64,000 nucleotides of DNA from JAFDZV01 sp964455525 (GTDB taxonomy: Bacteria > Bacteroidota > Ignavibacteria > OLB7): NCBI GenBank assembly GCA_964455525.1, contig CAYVWR010000001.1:248001-312000 (forward strand), in the 5' to 3' direction. The notes beneath the pieces are model-generated. The model searched no databases and was not told the DNA's origin. It worked only from the letters and a program-made list of their open reading frames with translations. The position numbers and the translations under genes were made by a program. Shown piece by piece: positions 57,151 to 64,000 of this stretch. Each line of letters starts with the position of its first letter. Position 1 is the stretch's first letter.

Positions 57151-57573
57151 ATGATCAACAGAAGAATGATGATTCGTTCGCTCATCGCAGCGATGTTCGT
57201 CGCTCTGTTGTCCGTGATTTCGACGCAGAACGCAGCAGCCCAATGGCTCTGTAAATGCGACTATATCACGGTCAGCGCCTCAAGTGACATCCGTTGTAAA
57301 TTCGAACTTTGCGTAGAAAGCGCAGCCGGCCTACAGTGCGAGACAATCGTTCCCGGAAGCCAGACAATCTTCAAATGCCTGAAGGAAGCCAATATCTGGG
57401 TTACAGACTGCCAGGGCAAAAAGGTTCTCATCACCGCAGACTGCGATCTAGGCCAGACTCAGATCATCGCGATCAGCCCTGACTGCTGCATCGAGCTCTG
57501 CGTCACCCGCGGTGCGGATGGTTGCCTGTACATTAAAATCTGGGCTGCCAAGGCCCCGTGCGCTAAATGCTAA
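57151..57573 (+). CDS. Secreted 14-cysteine protein, copy 2
   Basis: The protein has 140 residues with AGGA nine bases upstream. The signal INRRMMIRSLIAAMFVALLS ends near ...AAAQ, residue 31. The mature part keeps all 14 cysteines of copy 1 with the same spacing except one gap of 13 instead of 11, and shares LITADC and the APCAKC end. Between cysteines the sequences differ widely, so the pair is an old duplication under constraint on the cysteine frame. Function unknown. A terminator lies at 57650-57680. Confidence 0.85.
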   Translation: MINRRMMIRSLIAAMFVALLSVISTQNAAAQWLCKCDYITVSASSDIRCKFELCVESAAGLQCETIVPGSQTIFKCLKEANIWVTDCQGKKVLITADCDLGQTQIIAISPDCCIELCVTRGADGCLYIKIWAAKAPCAKC

Positions 57574-58094
57574 GCTGATAGCGCAAACCCGACATTCCTG
57601 AGCCGCTATCCGGTATGGGACATACTTGGAGAGGATTCAGAAAGATCAGAGGGAGGGGGCTGAGGCCCTCTCCCTTTTTATACGTGTTCTATACGTGCTC
57701 ATCCCCTGCAATATCTCCAGCGCCACATATGGCAGGACTCCATATCGCTTGCGCCATGCCGGTGATCGGAAATCCCGGCCCGTGGCACGGCGCCGAGCTT
57801 CCTGCGGCAATTGCCCACCATCCGGTCTCCCTTCCTGCGGCATACCACGACCTGTGTTACGGGACGGCCATCATTCTCTGTGCATGGAGCCGATCCACGA
57901 ACGGCCGCCAACCATGCTCTCCTCACGCATGGACGGTGCCGATAGAGCTGCCACAGGATGCGAGATGAAAGTGTGGATGATGATGGATGCTGCCATTATG
58001 ACCCCGCCCCCCCCTTCAGGATCTGCCCACAGTGCATGGACACCGATGTTCGGGATGGCATACCCGCCCCATCGATCGGTACGAGACTCCCCCC
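57574..58094. other. Intergenic between convergent genes
   Basis: It holds CCGGTATGGGACATACTTGG at 57610-57629 (16 of 20 bases as in the loop region at 56693-56712) and the terminator at 57650-57680. Beyond that no gene is supported. Confidence 0.5.
57650..57680 (+). terminator. Terminator of 14-Cys gene copy 2
   Basis: AGGGAGGGGGC at 57650-57660 pairs with GCCCTCTCCCT at 57665-57675 with one mismatch, followed by five more T residues. Confidence 0.85.
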
Positions 58095-61058
58095 TTATTC
58101 CTGTATCACCAGCTTCTCCACCAGCATTTCCCCACGATCTGTCACCATCCGACAGAAATATTCTCCGGCGGGAAGCTGCGGAAGATCGAGCCGAATGCGG
58201 TGGATTCCGGCACCAAGTTCATTCTCACGGAGGATCTCCGCCACAAGTACCCCGGAAAGATCGAAGAGATCGAGCCGCACCCTCTGATCCCATGCCAGCC
58301 CGATATCGATAGAGGCAGTTCCGGCCGTGATAGGGTTTGGTACAGGAACCGTCAGAAATGTCCGTTTTGCAGGACCGAACCGTGTGAAACCAACAACGGT
58401 GCCGCATTGGTCGCTCCCCTGCCCGGAAAGAGCACGCACATCGAACTTCATCGCAATCCTGTCATTGACAAGACAACCGCTCTCCAAGGTCAAGGTGTCG
58501 AGCTGCAAGCCATTGAGGACGCCATCGAGACACACCTGAAGGTATACGGAGCTTTGCGGTGGGATCACCAGGGGAAACTGCGATGGAGGGATACTGAAAC
58601 GAAGATTCCCGGCCAGATGTCCCGTCTCCAGCCGAAGCGGCCGCAGACCATAATTGCGAAGCTCGATGCTATCGCACTGTCGGCTTGTGGCCACCATCAA
58701 ACCCGCATCCCACTCCCCTCCCAGACGCAGGGCACGTGAGCCACCCGATGCATCGGGAAGCGCCAGGGTGAAGCCACCGATGGTATCGGCAAAAACGCGC
58801 ACATTGCCCATAGCATCTCGAACCGTTATACGGTAGATCATATCCTCTCGCGGATCATCGTGGATCAGCCGCAGGCTCGCCGTGCGCACCGGCACCGTAT
58901 CGTCAAACGGGGCGATCTCCGCCGTACAGTTCTTCAGCATATCGATTGCAAGCTCACGGATGCCGGAATAGAACTCCCCCCCCTCATCAACAACGATCTC
59001 CAGAGCAGGATCGCAGAACAGGCGATTCAGGCTAATCATGGGAGCGGTGGTATCAACCCCAACCACAAGCGGCACAACCGCTACAATCCGGCTGATGCAG
59101 CTATCGGCCAGTTGAAGCCGGATCGTCGTATCACGATCGAGCGCCCCTTCAAAACAGACCAGAAGTTCCACACGTCCCCCCGGCTGCAATGTGAGGGGGA
59201 ACATCATCTCGCTTATGATAACCGGCCCCAACGCCGGAATCGCCTCCAGATTCTCGATCCTTCTGGGGAATCGCCCGTAATTTTCTATTGTGATGGTACG
59301 GCAGAAACGGGCCATGCCAAATACCGCCACCGTATCCAGAAGCTCCGCCTCCCCCCGATCTCCCATATTCACAGCCCTAAGCGTAAACCCCGGGATCGAC
59401 TCGGTGTACCTATTGACCCGCCCGCTGGCAAACCTCAACAATACCCCCACAACGCCATCCTGATAGGGATCGCTCAGACCGGCCTTGAAGCGCAGTGTGT
59501 CATCCTGCCTCCAACGGGGATCGATATCGACCGTGACATTCCGGGAGGACGTATCAAGCTCCACGGCGACCAGCGAATCGCGTATCACCTGGCGATCGTA
59601 GATCTCCCCTTCGAGATTGTGGCAGAAGATGCGGCTACGGTAATCGGGAACGATCTTGCGGAAGCGCATGCCACCAACATATCCATAGGATATGGCCCCA
59701 CCATACCCATAGGCATACAGTCCAAAAGGACTGTCGGCGCCGATGGTATGAGAGCCTGCGGGAAGATTGATCTGACCATAGCTGAAGCCGGTCCCGGGAA
59801 TCGGGGTAAATGGCACAGCGACCGGATTATAATCCAGCCGGAGCGATCCTATAGCTGGGGTTGGGATCACCACATTGATATAATGCAGCGATAGGTCGGG
59901 GTGGCTGATACTCTGGAAGACATAGGCGGTGTCGAACTGCTCGCTTGGAACAGCCAGAACCATAAAGGGATCGCCATTTCTATAGAAGCGCTGGCCGTTC
60001 TGCTCCATCATCGGCACCCCCACCGAGTGCTCGTACTGGGCCACGAGGATCGGATTGGATGCGGTTATCCGCATCGCCCGGGGCACCTCGATCTCAACGG
60101 CGCGCCCCGGCTCAAGCACCCCCTGCGATATCCCGTCGATCTCCCAGACAGTTCCCGGCATCATCGAGATGATACGCGCAAACGAGTTGTAGGGTGATTC
60201 GGGCGTCGGGGCAAAAAAAGGCGTCAGCAGCACCTCTTCGCCCCAGTTCGAGACCGGAAGCATCTGCTCTACAAGATGATCGCGCCCGTCTGGCTCGCTG
60301 GGAGGAATGCCGGTGCGCGCAATCCCCCCGAATACGGCAACCGGATGGTCGGCGACGATCTCGGTTCCCGATACATCCTGATGTCGTGACCAGGCCTGCG
60401 CAAAAAATACGTCGCCCTTGTCCAGAACGATCGTGAACGGATTGGTATCGAGGCGTCCGTTGATGCGTGCCTGCGGGTAGATATGTACGGTTGTGCCATC
60501 TTCGGTGCCAACAACACAGAACTCCGATGGATGATAAGCACGCTCCCTGACAAGCGCCGTATCGCCTGGCATGTTCGGATAGGCGAGCACAAAATATCGC
60601 GTGTCGAGCACATCCTCCGGGTAGACCAGAAAGGCATCGGCGGAGAAGGTCTCCAGATTGAGGCCATAGACCGTGATATCGTGGTCGGACGTGATATGAT
60701 AGGTCCGTCTAGTAATCTCTGTGCCAACCCGGTCGGCCCCCTGAAGCTCCGTCTCCACACCAAAAATCCGGTCCAGATCCATCTCGACAACCGTATTGGG
60801 GTTGATGAGCGTAATCGTTCTGGACTGCCCGGTCTGCATATAGTGCACGGTCACCCTGGCAACCTCGGAGGAGCTGAAATACAGACGCAGGTCTGCCTTG
60901 TTCTGCTCACTGGTAAAGTTCTCCAGAAATGAGACCCAGAAGGATTGCCCTCTGGTATCCTCATCGGTTCGGGCATGGAGCAGACCCCGCCCGCAGAGGA
61001 AGATCAACGCCAGAACAAGCGGCAGAAGGAGACGATATCGAGGTGCGTGCAGGTCCAT
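58095..61058 (-). CDS. Secreted IgGFc-binding-domain protein with T9SS tail
   Basis: The protein has 987 residues. The signal is LLLPLVLALIFLCGRGLLHA, cut near residue 30. Residues 30-490 match the bacterial IgGFc_binding domain: GQSFWVSFLENF, then LNLETFSADAFLVYP, FCVVGTEDGTTVHIYP, GDVFFAQAW and SGTEIVADHPVAVFGG, all typical. Beta-sandwich repeats follow with recurring Cys (RIFCHNLEG, ARFCRTITI, RQCDSIEL). The last ~80 residues (VPNPITAGTASIDIG, then LFDLSGVLVAEI and LPAGEYFCRMV) are a T9SS type A sorting domain. It is expected at the cell surface as an adhesin-like protein. Binding to immunoglobulin is only the name of the family. Confidence 0.93.
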   Translation of the reverse strand: MDLHAPRYRLLLPLVLALIFLCGRGLLHARTDEDTRGQSFWVSFLENFTSEQNKADLRLYFSSSEVARVTVHYMQTGQSRTITLINPNTVVEMDLDRIFGVETELQGADRVGTEITRRTYHITSDHDITVYGLNLETFSADAFLVYPEDVLDTRYFVLAYPNMPGDTALVRERAYHPSEFCVVGTEDGTTVHIYPQARINGRLDTNPFTIVLDKGDVFFAQAWSRHQDVSGTEIVADHPVAVFGGIARTGIPPSEPDGRDHLVEQMLPVSNWGEEVLLTPFFAPTPESPYNSFARIISMMPGTVWEIDGISQGVLEPGRAVEIEVPRAMRITASNPILVAQYEHSVGVPMMEQNGQRFYRNGDPFMVLAVPSEQFDTAYVFQSISHPDLSLHYINVVIPTPAIGSLRLDYNPVAVPFTPIPGTGFSYGQINLPAGSHTIGADSPFGLYAYGYGGAISYGYVGGMRFRKIVPDYRSRIFCHNLEGEIYDRQVIRDSLVAVELDTSSRNVTVDIDPRWRQDDTLRFKAGLSDPYQDGVVGVLLRFASGRVNRYTESIPGFTLRAVNMGDRGEAELLDTVAVFGMARFCRTITIENYGRFPRRIENLEAIPALGPVIISEMMFPLTLQPGGRVELLVCFEGALDRDTTIRLQLADSCISRIVAVVPLVVGVDTTAPMISLNRLFCDPALEIVVDEGGEFYSGIRELAIDMLKNCTAEIAPFDDTVPVRTASLRLIHDDPREDMIYRITVRDAMGNVRVFADTIGGFTLALPDASGGSRALRLGGEWDAGLMVATSRQCDSIELRNYGLRPLRLETGHLAGNLRFSIPPSQFPLVIPPQSSVYLQVCLDGVLNGLQLDTLTLESGCLVNDRIAMKFDVRALSGQGSDQCGTVVGFTRFGPAKRTFLTVPVPNPITAGTASIDIGLAWDQRVRLDLFDLSGVLVAEILRENELGAGIHRIRLDLPQLPAGEYFCRMVTDRGEMLVEKLVIQE

Positions 61059-61222
61059 TGGATGCTACACTACGAGAATTCGGGCCGAGATTCAAGCCTT
61101 AGAGCCGTTCCCATCCCAGCCTCGGAAAATTTAATCTGGAAGAACCCGCTTCGCGACACCATTATAACACTGTAGAATGCAGGCACGGACCGGACACAAG
61201 CATGTCCATGAAAGAGCCGTTA

Positions 61223-61969
61223 TCATACAGCAGCCGTAAGCAGTATCGGACGCCCCCGCGTGATAACCATGGTATGCTCATAATGTGCCGTTGCGCTGCG
61301 ATCGGCGGTCCTGATCGTCCACCCATCCTTTTCCTCTACCATGGCACCGGAACGTGCCGCGATAATAGGCTCGATGGTTATCACAAGACCCTCGCTCAGT
61401 CTGCGCCGGAACGCACGATCGTAATAATTCGGCACCGATGGCTCCTCATGAATCAACCGCCCGATGCCATGCCCGCCAAGCTCTCGCATCACCGAGAACC
61501 CTGACGTGCGTACATAACGCTCCACCACACGCCCGATCTCATTGATTAGCTCCCCGGCCTTTGCCGCACGGAGCGCACGGTAGAAGGCCTCACGGGCACA
61601 ATCCATCAGGCGCTGCTTCTGGTTGGATATCGGAGGGACTGCGACGGTCTCGGCAGCGTCGGCCAGATAGCCGTCCTTCTCGACGGTAACGTCGAGCTTT
61701 ACCAGATCCCCCTCACGCAGCACCCGATCGCCGGGGATGCCGTGCACAGCCTCATCGTTGATGCTGATGCAGGCCTCTCCGGGAAACCCATAGATCAGCC
61801 TTGGCGCCGAACGGGCACCATGCCTGCGTAGAACCGCTCCTGCAATGTCGTCAAGCTGTGCCGTGGTTACGCCGGGGCGAACCTCCTCGCGCATTGCATT
61901 GAGCGCCAGGCGCACCACCTTCCCGGCAGCCATAAGCCCTTCCAGATCCTTTGGTGACTCTATCGACAT
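61223..61969 (-). CDS. map: Methionine aminopeptidase, type I
   Basis: The protein has 248 residues from the ATG at 61969 with GGAGG upstream; the open frame further up is not family-like. Metal ligands of the pita-bread fold are all present: Asp in LDVTVEKDG, Asp in LADAAETV, His in ELGGHGIG, Glu in ITIEPI and Glu in HYEHTMVI. It removes initiator Met from new proteins in the cytoplasm. In many genomes map sits in the ribosomal protein cluster; here it stands alone next to surface-protein genes, so it may be a second copy. Confidence 0.96.
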   Translation of the reverse strand: MSIESPKDLEGLMAAGKVVRLALNAMREEVRPGVTTAQLDDIAGAVLRRHGARSAPRLIYGFPGEACISINDEAVHGIPGDRVLREGDLVKLDVTVEKDGYLADAAETVAVPPISNQKQRLMDCAREAFYRALRAAKAGELINEIGRVVERYVRTSGFSVMRELGGHGIGRLIHEEPSVPNYYDRAFRRRLSEGLVITIEPIIAARSGAMVEEKDGWTIRTADRSATAHYEHTMVITRGRPILLTAAV

Positions 61970-62515
61970 CGTTTTTTCCTCCTTGTACTGATAGATCCGC
62001 TTATGAGCGACACACCCCTGCCCATGATGACGATCGCATATGGTACGCGCCAGCCGATGGCCGATGAAAAACCATACGACGCGGAGACGGGCATAGGCCG
62101 GTCCGCACCAGACGCAGCCCCCCCCAATATAGTGCCTCACCGATGCCGCAACCGCCGTGAAAGGAACCTTGCTTGGGTCTGAAAAACATCATGCTGAACG
62201 ACAGGCACCGGCACAAGGCAATCCGGCACTCCCCGGCCCATATCTCATCGAGCAGCATGAAACTATCTGAACAAGGCTCGATCGAGCGGCCCCATAATCC
62301 CCTGGTGCTCACGGCATTGCCACATCAGAGTGCATGCCCGGCGCAATCGGCATAGCAGGGCACTGTGCTCCCCCCCCGGCCAGTTGCGACAGGCACACGC
62401 CCGCGCTACATGTTTTGGAGGAGCCGCCCATACAGTATCTTTCCTGTTCTGGTCGGCATGACAATTGACACTAGAGAGAATACTTGCAGCAATATCAACC
62501 GAGGAATGTCCGAAC
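61970..62515. other. Divergent intergenic region, nothing recognised
   Basis: This is 546 bp between map (minus) and the lipoprotein gene (plus). No open frame has coding character and no strong hairpin was seen. Confidence 0.4.
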
Positions 62516-63088
62516 ATGAAGATGCATCCTGCAATCCGTCTCCTCCCTGCTCTGCTCATCCTCCTTGCCGCCTGCTCAGGAACCGACGAACGGTCGGCAG
62601 CCGACAAAGGGCTCCGCCCCATCGATACTGCGGTCAATACCCAGCCGGTTACCGTACAATGGTCGGTGACATCCACCGGCATCGGTCCGATCCGTGTTGG
62701 CATGACGCTGGCGCAGGCACGCGAGGCGCTGAACGGCGCCCTTGTGGTAACCGATAGCACGTCGCCCTGCTTCTATGTGCGCCCTGGCAGAGGCCCAGCA
62801 GGACTCTCGTTTATGGTCACCAGCGGGCAGATCGCGCGCATTGACATACAAGACGATTCAATCGCCACCGATGCCGGAGCACGTGTTGGCGACAACGAGG
62901 AACGTATCAAGGCTCTGTACCCCGACCGGATAGAGGTTCAGCCACACAAATACAGCACCGGGCATTATCTGATCGTAACGCCCCAGGCAGGGGAATCACG
63001 GATCATCTTTGAGACCGATGGCACAACGGTCACACGATATCGTGCGGGAAAACTTCCAGAAGTGGAATGGGTCGAGGGATGCTCATAA
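62516..63088 (+). CDS. Predicted lipoprotein with BamE/SmpA-like segment
   Basis: The protein has 190 residues from the ATG at 62516 (MKMHPAIRLLPALLILLAAC); the lipobox Cys is near residue 20. Upstream in-frame codons to 62465 are not needed. IGPIRVGMTLAQAREALNG near residue 60 resembles the RxGMTxxQVxxxLG opening of SmpA/BamE-type repeats. Two further Cys flank the domain (SPCFYV and the C-terminal EGCS). It is likely an outer-membrane-anchored periplasmic protein. True BamE is shorter, so a Bam role is unproven. Confidence 0.8.
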   Translation: MKMHPAIRLLPALLILLAACSGTDERSAADKGLRPIDTAVNTQPVTVQWSVTSTGIGPIRVGMTLAQAREALNGALVVTDSTSPCFYVRPGRGPAGLSFMVTSGQIARIDIQDDSIATDAGARVGDNEERIKALYPDRIEVQPHKYSTGHYLIVTPQAGESRIIFETDGTTVTRYRAGKLPEVEWVEGCS

Positions 63089-63458
63089 CAGCAGCGACCT
63101 TCCCCGCTTCCTTCTATCGGGGAGAAGAGCGCCATGGCATTCTTCTCTCCACCGTCCTTCATGGCTCCGCTCACACCAGCGAGCGCGCCGCCATCCGGCT
63201 CACAACACCACCCGGACGAGAATGATCGCATGGGAATCCCAACGGCTCGGGCAACAGCCTATACAGGCGATAATCGGCCCCGGGCCGATGGCCCACCCCA
63301 GCGAACAGCTTCCGGCATGCCACTGGTCGTCACATCCGGCGCCCTCTGGCATGGAACTTTATCAGCATCATTCTCATGGATCATATTCATCGGAGCATCT
63401 TCCAGTATGAATGGATCGTCTGAAACAGTTGAACCGCTGAACTTTGTAGAGGTGCATC
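63089..63458. other. Intergenic, short hairpin only
   Basis: GAGAAGA and TCTTCTC form a 7-bp inverted repeat near 63121-63146 after the lipoprotein gene. No gene is supported in the 370 bp. Confidence 0.4.
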
Positions 63459-64000
63459 ATGCGCTGGATAGGCCAACGTCAGAGTACAAATGTTGAAGAT
63501 CGCCGGGGCGCGCGCACAGGGCTGGCCGTGGGAGGAGGTGTGGGCACGATCATCATCGCGCTGCTCGCCTACTTTCTCGGCTTCGACCCCAGTTCCCTCC
63601 CGGAACAGATACCGCAACCGGCACAGCAGGGACGTTCCGGCCAGGTGTCCAACGCGGCAGAGGATTCTCTTGCGCAATTTGTATCGGTAGTGCTCGCAAA
63701 AACGGAAGATGTGTGGGGGGAACTGTTCAGACAACAGGGGAACCAGTACCGCGAACCCCGTCTCGTGCTCTTTACCGACCAGGTTCAATCGGCCTGTGGC
63801 ATCGCAGGCGCAGCAGTTGGCCCATTCTACTGTCCGGCCGATAGCAAGGTATATATCGACCTCTCATTCTATCGCACGCTTCGGAGCCGACTTGGTGCGC
63901 CGGGGGATTTTGCGCAGGCCTATGTGATCGCACACGAGGTTGGCCATCACGTACAGCATCTGCTCGGCATCTCCGAACGCGTGCATCAGGCGCAGCAACG
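63459..64000 (+). CDS. YpfJ/KPN_02809-family neutral zinc metallopeptidase, truncated by the window edge
   Basis: The first 180 residues are visible. The ATG at 63459 follows GAGG. The N-terminus MRWIGQRQSTNVEDRRG, then one membrane span (GGGVGTIIIALLAYFLGF) and FVSVVLAKTEDVWGELFR match the family's fixed layout. ACGIAGAAVGPFYCPADSKVYID has the conserved Cys pair, and the zinc motif HEVGHHVQ lies near residue 158. Family members are about 280-300 residues, so roughly 100 residues are missing beyond the edge. It is likely an inner-membrane-anchored periplasmic protease. Confidence 0.93.
   Translation, partial: MRWIGQRQSTNVEDRRGARTGLAVGGGVGTIIIALLAYFLGFDPSSLPEQIPQPAQQGRSGQVSNAAEDSLAQFVSVVLAKTEDVWGELFRQQGNQYREPRLVLFTDQVQSACGIAGAAVGPFYCPADSKVYIDLSFYRTLRSRLGAPGDFAQAYVIAHEVGHHVQHLLGISERVHQAQQ

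Noticed and set aside
58860..59894. 344-codon plus-strand open frame
   Set aside because: It is antisense within the IgGFc-binding protein gene and lacks features of its own.
1..64000. CRISPR array, tRNA or rRNA genes
   Set aside because: No regularly spaced repeats, no tRNA T-loop in a cloverleaf context and no rRNA-like stretch were seen on either strand by reading.

Overview
The window is chromosomal DNA from a moderately GC-rich Gram-negative bacterium, most likely of the Bacteroidota/Chlorobiota (FCB) group. Three large secreted proteins (15631-19755, 37630-38664, 58095-61058) end in what look like type IX secretion (T9SS type A) sorting domains. There is also a propeller/Y_Y_Y/LytS-type histidine kinase with a LytTR response regulator, an IgGFc-binding-domain protein and a DUF11 repeat protein. 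This mix resembles Ignavibacteria/Kapabacteria-type genomes; the lineage is an inference and was not tested by any search. Shine-Dalgarno sequences are strong before some genes (6700, 5416, 50203, 61969) and absent before others. No tRNA, rRNA, CRISPR array or intact insertion sequence was seen.

Layout. 1-6.6 kb: an RHS/YD-repeat protein (running off the left edge) lies downstream of a 1244-residue protein with a Gly/Ser linker and four ~145-residue Ig-like repeats. A frameshifted gene of unknown function diverges from them. 6.7-11 kb: a lipoprotein, a small beta-rich protein and a 753-residue protein with a C-terminal TerD-like domain. 11-22 kb: a hybrid-length sensor kinase, the giant DUF11/T9SS protein, a ThuA-like protein and the LytTR regulator, with a small MITE-like element at 14876-15013. 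23-35 kb: mainly single or short-operon accessory enzymes (M48 protease, SDR, AlkZ-like winged-helix protein, methyltransferase, GNAT, GIY-YIG nuclease, PPOX-fold flavoprotein, aldo/keto reductase, flavodoxin-fold reductase, YdeI/OmdA protein) and a 43-residue membrane peptide with its own terminator. 36-48 kb: a drug-efflux and damage-response region with a MATE pump, T9SS intradiol dioxygenase, Ada, sterol desaturase, decayed hybrid kinase, an MFS pump fused to a MarR-like domain, a GNAT, a Bcr/CflA pump and a MarR-GNAT fusion with a visible promoter and operator-like dyad. 48-55 kb: PepSY membrane protein, metallophosphoesterase, exported barrel-like protein, ABC-F ATPase and a second M48 protease. 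56-64 kb: a tandem pair of secreted 14-cysteine proteins, an IgGFc-binding T9SS protein, methionine aminopeptidase, a lipoprotein and a truncated YpfJ-type metallopeptidase.

How the genes work together. The kinase (11187-14345) and regulator (21411-22163) have matching types and probably form one two-component pair although they are separated by 7 kb. The 26.7-29.3 kb trio (AlkZ-like, methyltransferase, GNAT) has short gaps and could be one transcript for resistance to a genotoxic compound. The 36-48 kb cluster reads as a collection of detoxification, export and alkylation-repair functions.

The most novel-looking item is the 55.9-57.7 kb duplicated unit. It holds two secreted paralogues with an identical 14-Cys spacing framework, each preceded at a similar distance by the same ~33-bp dyad element and followed by a related 3' element. 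The second copy also has a perfect 19-bp palindrome upstream. A second recurrent theme is strong intergenic hairpins, mostly lacking a U-tract, at gene ends across the window.
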